A stretch of 41,366 nt of DNA from Firmicutes bacterium UBA2598 (GTDB lineage Bacteria; Bacillota; PH28-bin88), in assembly GCA_002339345.1 (NCBI GenBank), contig DDKM01000046.1, forward strand, positions 1 through 41,366. Reading direction: 5' to 3'. The position numbers and the translations under genes are program-made. The notes below the pieces were generated by a model. The model was not told the origin of the DNA. It was given only the letters and a program-made list of their open reading frames with translations, and did no database searches. Of this stretch, positions 16,242 through 25,275 are shown piece by piece (position 1 is the first letter of the stretch; the number at the start of each line of letters is the position of its first letter).

Positions 16242-17972
16242 TTAGCTCATCCCGTAGCATTTCTCTGTTAAACTGGAAGACGATGATACCGGTATTAAAA
16301 TATCAACCTTATGTAGTACCGAAATTATTATTTGAAACTGTATTTCACATCGTAATATGGCGGATGTTAATTGACCGACATCTATAATGCGGCTTCCGGG
16401 TGCACCCATCAGAAATAGATCTGGTGAAGCTTGCAGTCCGGGACCAGCCACCGACCATCCATATTGCGCCCAAATGTTGTCCCCTTTTAACACCCCCAAG
16501 ATCTGCCCACTACCACTGGACACCAGGTATACCGCACCGATGAACCGTTTATGGGCAACAGATGCACTAGGAGCCCCCAGGGCCAAAACCGGCTTTCCTT
16601 CAGGATCCCTGTACCCGGTACAGGCTACCGCAATCCCAACCTCCTCCCCGCTCACCGGACCGGCAAAGTGAAATAGTTTCCTCCCGTCTGCCCCGGAAAA
16701 AATATATACCGAACCAGCATCTTTCCTTCCTCCCGGCGAACTGCCCGGAGCGCCAACTAATATTTCCGGAAAGCCATCCCCATTTATATCAGAGACAACG
16801 TCCAAGGAAAACCCTAACCCCGCATTTTCTTCACCACCGTCAATGGTATATATCAACGCCCCGGTTGCACCTGAAAAAGCATAAACCACGCCTGCCTGAT
16901 ACAGCCCACCGGGTGATGCAAAGGGCGCTCCCACCGCAAAATCCGGTACCCCATCTCCATCAACATCACCAATGTTTTTCAATGCATAACCAAAGGCATC
17001 ACCGGCATTTTGCCCGTCCAGACGGTAGATTAATTTGCCAGAGGCTCCGTCATAGACAAAAACACTTCCGGCATTTATCTTACCCCCGGGTGAGGCTGAA
17101 GGTGCGCCCACCAATATATCAGGTACATGATCGCCATCCAAATCTCCGGCCCAGTTCACGGACCAGCCAAATTGGGCTTCTGGTTCGGTATTTTGGATTT
17201 CCAGGAGTTTTGACCCGTCCAAACCCGATACCACATAAATGTAGCCGGCCCACCTTGCGCTGTTTATGGTAGTTCCCGGGGCACCCACCAGGATATCGCT
17301 CCATCCGTCCCCATTCAAGTCATAACCGGCATCAACGGCAAAGCCAAAGTCGTCGTTGGGATAAAAGCTACTTACCTTAAAAAGCGTCTTGTATGTTTCA
17401 TCGGAAAAAACTGTCACTTCCCCCACCGTTCCATCTTCCGAGGCCGGATCAGGTGGTGCACCTACCACTACGGATGATGGTCTATTGTTAAAGGCTGCAC
17501 AAAAAGCAAACTGGACCCCTTTTTCACCATATAAACGGGTAATCCGAGTTTCTCCCGGTTTCAGGCAACAATTGCAGCAGATTGGAACAACCTTAACCTT
17601 CACCCTATCCCGCGAAAGGAGTGTTAATACCACACGCGAAGCAATAGTTAATTCTTGGGTAAAGTGTACATTGCCTGAGGGACAATAAAGGGTGAACATT
17701 GCAGTAACTGTCAGCTTGATGTACACACGGTAAACGTGTGGCCGTTTTGTGGGTTGTTTGTTCAGGAACATTATTTTTTCTGAATTGGGGATGATGGTAC
17801 AACTTACGCCGGTACAGTCATGTAACCCATAGTAAGGTAGCTTCAAGTCATACTGCTTGGTAATCTTGGTATGACAACTGCTCCTAACTAGATCTGTTGA
17901 AACACAAGTAATCACGTAAGGAGGGTTATCCGCAGTCCCAGTTGTGGTGGCAAGGAATCTCGATTTAACCAT
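16242..17972 (-). CDS. FG-GAP beta-propeller protein with Cys-rich N-terminal domain
   Basis: From the ATG at 17972 (AAAGGGG further upstream, spacing long) the protein has 576 residues. Residues 1-165 form an unrecognised Cys-rich domain with about ten cysteines, including the cluster VVPICCNCCLKPG. Residues 170-540 are six or seven FG-GAP repeats as in integrin alpha chains, with calcium loops DLNGDGWSD, DLDGDHVPD, DVDGDGVPD and DINGDGFPE, each followed by ILVGAP- or FAVGAP-type strands and the linker ASPGG. Such propellers are usually extracellular and bind calcium and a ligand. No signal peptide is visible at any plausible start, so export route is unclear. The frame extends to 18074 but the added part is poor. 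The C-terminal 45 residues are not propeller-like. Confidence 0.75.
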   Translation of the reverse strand: MVKSRFLATTTGTADNPPYVITCVSTDLVRSSCHTKITKQYDLKLPYYGLHDCTGVSCTIIPNSEKIMFLNKQPTKRPHVYRVYIKLTVTAMFTLYCPSGNVHFTQELTIASRVVLTLLSRDRVKVKVVPICCNCCLKPGETRITRLYGEKGVQFAFCAAFNNRPSSVVVGAPPDPASEDGTVGEVTVFSDETYKTLFKVSSFYPNDDFGFAVDAGYDLNGDGWSDILVGAPGTTINSARWAGYIYVVSGLDGSKLLEIQNTEPEAQFGWSVNWAGDLDGDHVPDILVGAPSASPGGKINAGSVFVYDGASGKLIYRLDGQNAGDAFGYALKNIGDVDGDGVPDFAVGAPFASPGGLYQAGVVYAFSGATGALIYTIDGGEENAGLGFSLDVVSDINGDGFPEILVGAPGSSPGGRKDAGSVYIFSGADGRKLFHFAGPVSGEEVGIAVACTGYRDPEGKPVLALGAPSASVAHKRFIGAVYLVSSGSGQILGVLKGDNIWAQYGWSVAGPGLQASPDLFLMGAPGSRIIDVGQLTSAILRCEIQFQIIISVLHKVDILIPVSSSSSLTEKCYGMS

Positions 17973-18098
17973 CTGATCCAGGTTACCCCTTTCACCGGGA
18001 TTCTGTGGTCCCCCATGCAGCGTTCGGGGTGCGACGTAACGTCCGGGGTGTCTTTTTAGGGAACGGCAGTGCATTTTAGGTCTACTGCCACTTGGCGG

Positions 18099-18501
18099 TT
18101 ACCCAGCGGTTTCCTGGCTTCCACCCCTACTACCACCAGATGGGCGCATTGCCAAAAGAAAGATCCCGAGGTGGTCCATGGATCCCCTGGCTGAAGTGAT
18201 GGGGATTATAGCCCCCTCGGGCTCCCCCGTTTTTCTAAATAATCTTATTCCCTTAGGTTCGTTTTTGTGACCCATGCCAATGATCCGGCATATGTTGTCG
18301 TATGTTTTTACAAAAAACAGGAAGGTCTGCCCATCGGACTTCATAGCCTTCGGTATATCCTACGAAGCTTTGGCACAGTACCACCTGATTACCATGCGGT
18401 GACCAGGTAGGTTTGCCAAAGGGATGGAAAAAGACAGTCCCCCGAAAATCCGGAAACTGCCTTTTCCTGTTACCCGCTGCCTCCGTTATCGTGGCTTCGG
18501 G
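18099..18501 (-). pseudogene. Remnant of a TolB/WD40-like beta-propeller gene
   Basis: Minus-strand frames here read like pieces of TolB-type propeller repeats. One frame, open from 18501 to a stop at 18253, contains FGKPTWSPHGNQVVLCQS, close to the WSPDGxxIVF repeat core. In a second frame an 81-codon ORF (18344-18099) starts MKSDGQTFLFFV, like the MxxDGxxxxxLT segment that normally follows, and later has ITSARGSMDH. The two frames would join near 18345 if a base were gained or lost. There is no start codon with a good ribosome binding site. I read it as a decayed propeller gene; the alternative is a short real gene at 18099-18344. Confidence 0.5.
18428..18459 (-). terminator. Weak candidate terminator after the M48 unit
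   Basis: On the minus strand CAGT and ACTG, with CCG and CGG inside, form an interrupted hairpin (18435-18459) followed by TCTTTTTCC. It lies about 45 bases past the stop of the gene ending at 18502. The same bases also fall in the TolB-like remnant, so the hairpin may be accidental. Confidence 0.35.
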
Positions 18502-19044
18502 TTACAGCGCCTGGCCTTTGGGACTGGCGCCCTGCTGCAGGTTATAAATCAACTCATCCTTTTCATCCATTTTGTATAAGCGCCGGTTGTTATAATCAAA
18601 AATTTGGGTTCCCGGCAGGGCAGACGCGATGGTCATTAAAACGTCAGCCAGCTCCTCGGCGGCATCGGGCCGGTTCAAGGGGATATCTAACTCGATTTCA
18701 ATTATTTGATTCTTGGAGCGACCGGTATACAAGAAAACATCGACGGTTATGGTTTTTCCTATATAATTATAGTAATCATCTTCCACCATTGCCATACCAG
18801 GAATGTTGGCCAAAGCCTGTTCCACATCTTCCCGGGTCATGGGCAAAAGACCCTCAGCGTAACGTTCAGGACTGGGGTCGAAGTCTTCCTTCGGCAGTAC
18901 AACTGATACGTAGTTGTACTCGGTATATTCCGGTGCAGGTGCCAATAGTTGTTTTACATAACCGGGTATCAGGGACTGGACAAAGGGTATCTGGATGATT
19001 GCCAGGGTAAGATAGAACGAAAGTACCAGTATCAATATTCTCAT
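18502..19044 (-). CDS. Membrane-anchored or exported protein of unknown function
   Basis: The 180-residue product starts with a hydrophobic segment (ILILVLSFYLTLAIIQIPFV), either an uncleaved anchor or a signal peptide, and continues as an acidic soluble domain with YTEYNYVSVVLPKEDFDP, MTREDVEQALANIPGMAM and TITVDVFLYTGRSKNQIIEI. The second part alternates strands and helices in a ferredoxin-like way. I do not recognise the family. Its ATG overlaps the TGA of the upstream M48 protease gene as ATGA, so the two are translated together and may work together, for example as protease and outside-facing partner. Confidence 0.75.
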   Translation of the reverse strand: MRILILVLSFYLTLAIIQIPFVQSLIPGYVKQLLAPAPEYTEYNYVSVVLPKEDFDPSPERYAEGLLPMTREDVEQALANIPGMAMVEDDYYNYIGKTITVDVFLYTGRSKNQIIEIELDIPLNRPDAAEELADVLMTIASALPGTQIFDYNNRRLYKMDEKDELIYNLQQGASPKGQAL

Positions 19045-19847
19045 AGGCCACCCCCCCCTACCTTACAGATTTGACTACTGGCAACCTGGGAATCGGTAAA
19101 AGTCTGAAGCTTATGGATGCGGTTCAGCAGGTGGGGATGGGTAGACCACCACTCGATTATTTTTGCCCATGGATCTTTACGCAAAGCTGCATGCTGCCGA
19201 GCCAAGGCTTCCAGATTGGTGGCAGGCGCCAATTTTTTACCTACGGTCAACTTTAGCAGGCCTTCCAGGGCACTACCCTTATCATTTAAGCATAGGTAGG
19301 CCAGGCGGTCTGCGGTAAACTCACAGCACCGGGACCAGTACAAGTACAGGGGTAGCAGGAAAATACCTATACCAGCGGCAATCCCGGCCCAGCGCAGGTG
19401 ATTGGCGGCCAGGTGGCCGATTTCATGGGCGATCACCATACCTAAAGCATCAGTCCGTTCCTTTTCCACCATGGTTTCTACGGTATGGGAATACAGTACC
19501 ACCACATGGCGGCGAGCAGCCCTGATGGCAAAGGCGTTTAGAGTGGTCTGCTGGATCACGTACACATCGGGTACTTTTTTGAGCCCCAGCTTGGTACTGT
19601 AGGCTTTAGCCATCCGATAGATAGCCGGGTATTGCTCCTCACTCACCAAAATGCTATTGGCCCGGAAGAAAGCCATGGCCAGCTGGTGTGCAACCATCTC
19701 TAATAAAAGAAATACGGCCAACCAAATCAGGCCCACCACCGAAACAATCAGCAGTGCCAATGCCACCACAGCAAACAGGACCAGAATCGCCAGGCTCCAC
19801 CGTTCTCCGGGATGCCGGACCTTAGCAATCGCAATTTTTTCAGCCAA
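19041..19847 (-). CDS. M48 family membrane metalloprotease (HtpX-like)
   Basis: The 268-residue protein has two N-terminal membrane segments (residues 18-55), a peptidase domain with the zinc motif AHEIGHLAANH (His141, Glu142, His145), a further hydrophobic segment (AGIAAGIGIFLLPLYLYW), and the third zinc ligand in CCEFTADRLA (Glu176). The end carries WWSTHPHLLNRIHKLQTF, the usual M48 C-terminal motif. HtpX-like enzymes degrade misfolded or damaged membrane proteins. The start is the first ATG after GGAGGG. It is the first gene of a two-gene unit. The 259-base gap to the divergent amidohydrolase operon (about 19.85-20.1 kb) has only a weak TATAGT at 20096-20101 as a promoter hint. Confidence 0.9.
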   Translation of the reverse strand: MAEKIAIAKVRHPGERWSLAILVLFAVVALALLIVSVVGLIWLAVFLLLEMVAHQLAMAFFRANSILVSEEQYPAIYRMAKAYSTKLGLKKVPDVYVIQQTTLNAFAIRAARRHVVVLYSHTVETMVEKERTDALGMVIAHEIGHLAANHLRWAGIAAGIGIFLLPLYLYWSRCCEFTADRLAYLCLNDKGSALEGLLKLTVGKKLAPATNLEALARQHAALRKDPWAKIIEWWSTHPHLLNRIHKLQTFTDSQVASSQICKVGGGGL

Positions 19848-20136
19848 CTATTTTTCCCTCCTCAAATCAATCCTATGTGTAAAAAACGAATGATTAAGCC
19901 CGTTTCAGACCGCTTCCAAATAACCAACCTTAGGTTATGTTTGCTAAAAACACCAATTTCCCTGCTGCTAGAAGAGGAAAATATCCTGGTATGTTTCGGT
20001 TTTACCGCATGTTCAACCTGAAAGGGCTGCAAATTGTTCAATTCTATGGTATTTTCCCAGAAAGGAAAAAGCCATATTCTGGGCGAATAGCATTATATAG
20101 TATTCCTTGCTGCTTGGTATGAAAGGAAACTGTGAA

Positions 20137-21099
20137 ATGGAACGAACCACATTACCCCTGCCGGTAATTGATTTCCACTGTCACTTCCCTGTAAAGGGAG
20201 ACGATGTTTTCGGCGATTACTGGCAGGAATATACTTCCAGGTATGGAGAGGAAAAGGCCGCCTGGTGGCAGAGGGCCGGTGAACGCTGTCAGGCAGAATG
20301 GCGGGAGGCATGGGGATTTCCGGCACCTGAGCCGGTGCCGTCTGACCCCGCCGTAACCGCCGCCCGCTGGGTGAATGAAACGCTGCGCTATGGGCTGGAG
20401 CGGGTGGTCTTCGTTACCGGGGGTGGTAACAGGAAACTGGCCGGTGTGGTTTCTGCCTGCCCGGATCGGTTGATTGGCTTTGCCCACCACAACCCCTTCG
20501 CTGCCAATGCTGCCGCGGAACTGGAAAGGGCGGTGGTGCAGGATGGGCTGCAAGGGTACAAGATCTTCGCTCCCCTCTTGCCCAAACCCCTGGACAGCCA
20601 AGAATTAATACCCCTCTGGCAGGTAGCGGAGAAGCACCGGCTACCGGTGTTAATCCATTTCGGCATCCTGGGCGGGGGCGGAGGAATTGCCGCCGGACCC
20701 AACCTGGATCCCCTGGCCCTGCACCATGTGGCCAAAGCATACCCCGGCATCCCCTTTATCGTACCCCATTTCGGATGCGGCTACCCCAGGGAATTATTGA
20801 TGTTGTGTTGGGCCTGCCCCAATGTCCATGTGGACACTTCCGGCAACAATGAGTGGATGCGGTGGATGCCCTACCCCTTGACCCTGCAGGACCTGTTCCA
20901 GAGATTTTACGAAACCGTCGGCCCCGCCCGGATTATTTTCGGTAGTGACTCCGCCTGGTTTCCGAGGGGTTTTGCGGCCCGGTACTTCTGGGACCAGTGG
21001 CGCGCCTGCTGCCATCTGCGCATCCCGGAGGGAGATCGACGGCTGATTTTTCGGGATAACGCCGCCCGGCTGCTAAAGCTTAATGCCGAGGAGGTTTGA
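20137..21099 (+). CDS. Amidohydrolase family protein (Amidohydro_2 type TIM barrel)
   Basis: The ATG at 20137 is chosen because AAAGGAAA precedes it by about nine bases; a TTG at 20107 is less likely. The 320-residue protein has the metal-dependent hydrolase pattern: VIDFHCHFPVKG with the HxH pair (His14, His16) on strand 1, PVLIHFGILG on strand 5, FIVPHFGCGYPRELL on strand 6 and RIIFGSDSAWFPRGF with the strand-8 Asp. PF04909 members hydrolyse or decarboxylate small ring or carboxylate substrates. A stretch of Trp- and Glu-rich sequence (residues 25-60) between strand 1 and the next is unusual and may shape the pocket. It is the first gene of a five-gene operon with a glycosidase-like protein, a transporter and two nitrilase homologues; the substrate is unknown. 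Confidence 0.85.
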   Translation: MERTTLPLPVIDFHCHFPVKGDDVFGDYWQEYTSRYGEEKAAWWQRAGERCQAEWREAWGFPAPEPVPSDPAVTAARWVNETLRYGLERVVFVTGGGNRKLAGVVSACPDRLIGFAHHNPFAANAAAELERAVVQDGLQGYKIFAPLLPKPLDSQELIPLWQVAEKHRLPVLIHFGILGGGGGIAAGPNLDPLALHHVAKAYPGIPFIVPHFGCGYPRELLMLCWACPNVHVDTSGNNEWMRWMPYPLTLQDLFQRFYETVGPARIIFGSDSAWFPRGFAARYFWDQWRACCHLRIPEGDRRLIFRDNAARLLKLNAEEV

Positions 21100-21102
21100 A
21101 GT

Positions 21103-22977
21103 ATGAACGGGAACAAATTCCTGACGGTACCGGCTACAGAGGACAACTACCGCCCCTATCACCTGACCGGCAACGAGTATGTCAGCCTGCCCCTCATTGA
21201 CCCCGCCACAGGGGCGGTGGAATGTGTCAATGTACTCAGCATGCAGGCCGTTGGGCTCTTGGAGTTTTATGGCTCAGCAGAACGGCCCCTTCTGCGGCCC
21301 TTTCTTTTGGTTGGTGAAAGCCCAGTAGTTCTGTATGGCAACCTGGTGTGGGAGAGCCGGGGTGACTGGATCCCCGCCTTCACCGTCCAGCATCCCCGGT
21401 GCCGGCTGTCTGGTGAAATCCTGGCTCCTCCTGGTCTGAAGGGATTCTGCTACCATCTGGCCCTTACCAATACCGACACCCGGCCCCTACCGGTTGCCCT
21501 GGGGTGGGAAGGAGAGTGGGCGGAAACCCGCCAGGCGGTGTTCAACTCCCGGCCAGTTACCGGCAACACCGCTTACTACAGCAGTTGGACCAAAAGCCTG
21601 GTGCTGGAATGCCGCCCGGGGCTGGCGATAGCTGCCCTGGCCCTTGGCACGGAAGAACCCGACACCCCTATTGCCCACCAGCCCAACACACCCTGCGAGG
21701 GGGCCATCCGGTTCGCCTTCCGGGAAGATTATGTCATCCCACCCGGTGATACCAAAGAACTAACCCTGATGGCGGCAGCCAATGCCGAGGGGGACGGGGC
21801 TGCCACCACCCTGGTGCACCTGCGCCGGCTAGGCTGGCGCTCCCTGAGGTCATCCACCGAGGAATGGCTGGCGGTCCGGCGGCTAACCACCGGCGACCCT
21901 GCCCTGGATAGGCTGCTGAATAAAAATCTCCTGTTTAACCACTTCTTCGCCGTGGGCAACACCATCGATACCGAAGAATGCACCCCTGTCACCTCCCGCA
22001 GCCCAAGGTATTACGTCAGCGGCGCCTTCTGGCCGCGGGACACCTTCCTGTGGAGCTTCCCCGCCCTGCTCTTAACCGACCGTGAGCGGGCCCGACAAGT
22101 GCTGCTGGCAGGCTACCGCCGGCACCTGAAGAACCCCGGCCAGCATGCCCAGTATATTAACGGCAGCCTGTTGTACCCGGGTTTTGAACTGGATCAGCTG
22201 GCGTCCTTCGTGCTGGCCCTGGACGGTTACCTGGCGGCAGGGGGCAACCCAGATGTATTGGACGAGCCGGAAATTCCCCAGGGTCTTCGCCTGATCCTGG
22301 CGGAACTGGACCGTCACCGCCATCCGGCCACCGGCCTGTACGATACCTTTCTGGATCCCGCCGATGACCCGGTCACCTATCCCTTTTTAATCTATGACCA
22401 GGTGCTGGCCTGGCGGGCACTGACCATCCTCCACCGGCTGAACCATGCCCAAAACCTCTGGCCAGCACGGAATCTGGCCATGGAGGCACAAGCCCTTAAG
22501 GAGGCCATTCTCCTGCACGGCATCGTGGAGGGACCCTTTGGGCGGATGTTTGCCTGGGCCGTTGACGGCAAAGGACGGTATGAGCTATATGACTCACCAC
22601 CAGGCAGCCTGATGCTCCTTGCCCATTATGGCCTTTGCCCGCCGGACGACCCGGTATTTCAGAACACCCTGCGCTGGATTCATTCCGAAGCCAACCCCTA
22701 TCACGGTCCGCAAGCACCCTTTGCCGGGCCGGGTTGCACCCATGCCCCGGGGCCCTGGGTGCTGGGCCTCACCGCCGCCCTGCTGGCCGGGATGGATGCA
22801 CCGTCCCGGGAGATCCTGCAAACCGCTCCCATGGATAGCGGTTTGGCCTGTGAAACACTGGATCCCGCCACCGGGGTCGCCCGAACAGGACTGGCCTTCG
22901 CCACCTGTGCTGGTTTTCTGGCGTACGCCATTTACCGGCGGTGGGGCCGGCCGGCAGAACCCAACCAACAGCTGTGA
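21103..22977 (+). CDS. Putative (alpha/alpha)6-barrel glycosidase
   Basis: The 624-residue protein has an N-terminal beta-sandwich-like half (residues 1-245) and a helical half that looks like a six-hairpin glycosidase. Marks of the latter are YYVSGAFWPRDTFLWSFPAL, where RD (Asp313) is in the position of the acid residue in GH15, GH37, GH63 and GH125 enzymes, YPFLIYDQVLAWRAL, and CETLDPATGVARTGLAFATC with Glu584 as a possible base. GH125 or an unclassified relative is my best guess, at low confidence. No signal peptide, so it would act on imported or cytoplasmic sugars. It starts three bases after the amidohydrolase stop with GAGGAGG upstream, so the two are coupled. Confidence 0.65.
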   Translation: MNGNKFLTVPATEDNYRPYHLTGNEYVSLPLIDPATGAVECVNVLSMQAVGLLEFYGSAERPLLRPFLLVGESPVVLYGNLVWESRGDWIPAFTVQHPRCRLSGEILAPPGLKGFCYHLALTNTDTRPLPVALGWEGEWAETRQAVFNSRPVTGNTAYYSSWTKSLVLECRPGLAIAALALGTEEPDTPIAHQPNTPCEGAIRFAFREDYVIPPGDTKELTLMAAANAEGDGAATTLVHLRRLGWRSLRSSTEEWLAVRRLTTGDPALDRLLNKNLLFNHFFAVGNTIDTEECTPVTSRSPRYYVSGAFWPRDTFLWSFPALLLTDRERARQVLLAGYRRHLKNPGQHAQYINGSLLYPGFELDQLASFVLALDGYLAAGGNPDVLDEPEIPQGLRLILAELDRHRHPATGLYDTFLDPADDPVTYPFLIYDQVLAWRALTILHRLNHAQNLWPARNLAMEAQALKEAILLHGIVEGPFGRMFAWAVDGKGRYELYDSPPGSLMLLAHYGLCPPDDPVFQNTLRWIHSEANPYHGPQAPFAGPGCTHAPGPWVLGLTAALLAGMDAPSREILQTAPMDSGLACETLDPATGVARTGLAFATCAGFLAYAIYRRWGRPAEPNQQL

Positions 22978-23087
22978 AGGACTGCCGGACCGGTAGCCAA
23001 CTATACAAGCGCTGGCAAAAACCCGTTTAGGCGGCCACAAGAATAGGTACCAGCCCGGAACATGACCATGGGAAAAGGAGGGGAATT

Positions 23088-24395
23088 ATGACAGGGGAAA
23101 CGCGCCACCTTTCCGGTAAGAACCTGTTCACTCTGAGCACCTACTGGTTTGCGGTAAACTTCCACTGGGGGGCCCTACTGGTGGTGGTGATCCCCGCCCA
23201 AGTGCTCACCTATGTGGATGACGCCACCAAAGCCAAGTACCTGAGCCTGGTATTTGCGGTAGGTGCACTTGTAGCCATGGTGACCCAGCCGGTAACAGGC
23301 TCCTTCAGTGACCGCTGCGCATCCCGCTGGGGGCGGCGCCGTCCCTTTATGGCGGCGGGGACCCTGCTCAATGTAGCTGGCCTAATGGCCATGGCCTATG
23401 CCCCTACCCTGGCCACCTTCACCGCCGCCTTCATGCTGGTGCAACTGGGAAGTAATATCGGTGCTTCCGGTTACCAGGGCCTACTGCCGGACCTGGTGCC
23501 GGAGAGCCAGCGGGGAACAGCGGCCGGATATGTTGGTGTGATGAACATGCTGGGAACCATTACAGCAGCAATAACAGCCGGTACACTGGTGGACAGGGGG
23601 ATGTTTTACCCGGTCTACTGGATCATCAGCCTGCTTTTACTCACTCTCCTTGCCGTTACGGCCTCAAGTATCAGGGAAGAACCCCTGATGCAGCGCCCGC
23701 CCATGGACTGGCGCAGGTTTTTGAAGGCATTTTGGGTTAGCCCGCGGGAGCACCCCGACTTTGCCTGGCTGCTGGCCAACCGCGCCCTGGTAATGCTCGG
23801 GTTTTATACTCTGCTAAACTTCTTGCAGTATTACCTGGCGGATGTCACCGGCTCCGCCCACCCCGCCAGGGATGCCGGCACCGTTAGCGCCGTGGTGCTG
23901 GTGGGGGCTGCCCTTTCCTCCTTCGCCGCAGGCTGGCTGTCCGACCGCATCGGCCGCAAGGGCTTGGTGGCCTTCACCGGACTGTTGATGGCCGCCACCT
24001 GCCTGGCCTTTATCACCGGCCCTTCTTTCATGGTAGTACTGGCCTTCGCCCTGATCTTCGGCCTGGGCTACGGCGGATACATCAGTGTGGAACTGGCCCT
24101 GGCTACGGAGGTGCTGCCCTCCGCCGAATCCCGGGCCAAGGATATGGGTATTTGGGGCATTTCCGTCACCCTGCCCCAGGTCATCGCCCCCCTCCTTGGC
24201 GGGCAACTGCTTTATACCATGAACAGGATCAACGGGTTTGGTTATCCCATCCTGTTCGCCACCGCCGTGCTTTACTTTGTCTTGGGCTCACTGGTTGTAT
24301 ACCGGATCCGCAAGGGAGGTGAAGTAAATGGGCACTGTTGGCCGGGTAATGGTGGGATGTCTGGGGTTGGATTTGTGTACCGTCAAGACAGCTGA
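23088..24395 (+). CDS. Major facilitator superfamily transporter
   Basis: A 435-residue membrane protein with twelve predicted segments in two halves. The loop 2-3 signature is GSFSDRCASRWGRRRPFMAA, and the repeat in the second half is AGWLSDRIGRKGLVA. The first loop with DRxxSRWGRRRP is like that of sugar:cation symporters and sucrose-type carriers, which would fit with the glycosidase-like protein upstream. The ATG has AAAGGAGGGG upstream. The last 22 codons overlap the next gene by 68 bases in another frame, and the tail after RKGGEVNG is probably not functional, so the original gene may have ended near 24330. Confidence 0.88.
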   Translation: MTGETRHLSGKNLFTLSTYWFAVNFHWGALLVVVIPAQVLTYVDDATKAKYLSLVFAVGALVAMVTQPVTGSFSDRCASRWGRRRPFMAAGTLLNVAGLMAMAYAPTLATFTAAFMLVQLGSNIGASGYQGLLPDLVPESQRGTAAGYVGVMNMLGTITAAITAGTLVDRGMFYPVYWIISLLLLTLLAVTASSIREEPLMQRPPMDWRRFLKAFWVSPREHPDFAWLLANRALVMLGFYTLLNFLQYYLADVTGSAHPARDAGTVSAVVLVGAALSSFAAGWLSDRIGRKGLVAFTGLLMAATCLAFITGPSFMVVLAFALIFGLGYGGYISVELALATEVLPSAESRAKDMGIWGISVTLPQVIAPLLGGQLLYTMNRINGFGYPILFATAVLYFVLGSLVVYRIRKGGEVNGHCWPGNGGMSGVGFVYRQDS

Positions 24396-25275
24396 CCATT
24401 ACCGCCATTGGCTTGCCAATGGTCTGGCCCTTCTGGCGGATAGAGGGGCCCGTCTGGTCCTGCTGCCCGGCGGTACCGGACTGGCCATGAACGGCACCGC
24501 CGGCACTGCCGATTTTCCATCTGCGGTGCGGGAAATGTTGGACAACCCAGATGCGTCAAACCGGTACCACGACTTGCACAGCCAGATGGCTAAACGGTTC
24601 AAATTGTTTCTGGCCGCCGGCACCACCTGGGTAAGGCAGGGTGACCGGTTGTTGCACATCGCGCCTGTCTACCAGCCCGATGGCACCCTGCTGGGTGAGC
24701 AAGCCCAAACCCACCTCTCCCGGATGGAGCAGCAATGGGGATGGGCACGGGGAGCGGATTTAGCGGTATGGTCCACGGAAATCGGGCCCATTGGGCTGGT
24801 GGTGGGAACCGATGTCTGGTACCCGGAGGTAAGCCGGATTCTCACCCTGCAAGGAGCCATGATGCTGCTGGCACCTGCCATGGTCCCAGCACCGGCCGGT
24901 TTCCACCTGACCCTGGCCGGTATGTGGCAGGAGGTGCAGCAAAACCAGGTGTTCGCCCTGGAAAACTGGCCCGGCGGGCCTATGGCGGGCGAGGATTGGT
25001 GCGGCTGGAGCGCCATTTATGGACCCTGTGAAGCCACACCCGGCGAGACGGGCTTTGTGGCTCCCATTCCTCAAGCGGACGGCGGGCCGCCCCTGCATCG
25101 GAATGATGCCTCCCCCTTTCGATGGGGTGAGCCCCCACCCCAACCCCTGGCAGCCGAACTGGACTTCACCGTACACCGCCAGGTGGTGGACAGCTACCCT
25201 ATCTTCCAGCACCTCAACCGGCCGCTGTACCGGCGACACTTTCCCCATATTTACCAGGCGGGTGATCAGAGATGA
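24328..25275 (+). CDS. Nitrilase-superfamily protein lacking the catalytic triad (pseudoenzyme)
   Basis: The 315-residue protein aligns without difficulty to the nitrilase encoded next to it (RFKLFLAAGTTW against RFELFVMAGSIV, LQGAMMLLAPA against LMGAEIVMIPS). All three catalytic residues are changed: the Glu position is Gly48 in LVLLPGGTGLA, the Lys position is Gln127 in GEQAQTHLSRMEQQWG, and the Cys position is Gly160 in LVVGTDVWYPE. Reading frame, length and fold-defining residues are kept, which argues against simple decay. It may be a structural or regulatory partner of the active nitrilase, since the family forms dimers and larger spirals. The ATG has AAGGGAGGTGA upstream and lies inside the transporter gene; the stop overlaps the next start as ATGA. 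Confidence 0.85.
   Translation: MGTVGRVMVGCLGLDLCTVKTADHYRHWLANGLALLADRGARLVLLPGGTGLAMNGTAGTADFPSAVREMLDNPDASNRYHDLHSQMAKRFKLFLAAGTTWVRQGDRLLHIAPVYQPDGTLLGEQAQTHLSRMEQQWGWARGADLAVWSTEIGPIGLVVGTDVWYPEVSRILTLQGAMMLLAPAMVPAPAGFHLTLAGMWQEVQQNQVFALENWPGGPMAGEDWCGWSAIYGPCEATPGETGFVAPIPQADGGPPLHRNDASPFRWGEPPPQPLAAELDFTVHRQVVDSYPIFQHLNRPLYRRHFPHIYQAGDQR

Noticed and set aside
18345..18425. Structured RNA or riboswitch on the minus strand
   Set aside because: CTTTGGCA/TGCCAAAG with an inner stem looks structured, but the same bases code a TolB-like repeat, which explains them better.
22594..23040. Minus-strand ORF of 148 codons
   Set aside because: Antisense of the glycosidase-like gene in GC-rich DNA, where long chance frames are common.
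24328..25275. Calling the triad-less nitrilase a pseudogene
   Set aside because: No frameshift or stop over 315 codons, good start site and coupled translation; a maintained pseudoenzyme fits better.
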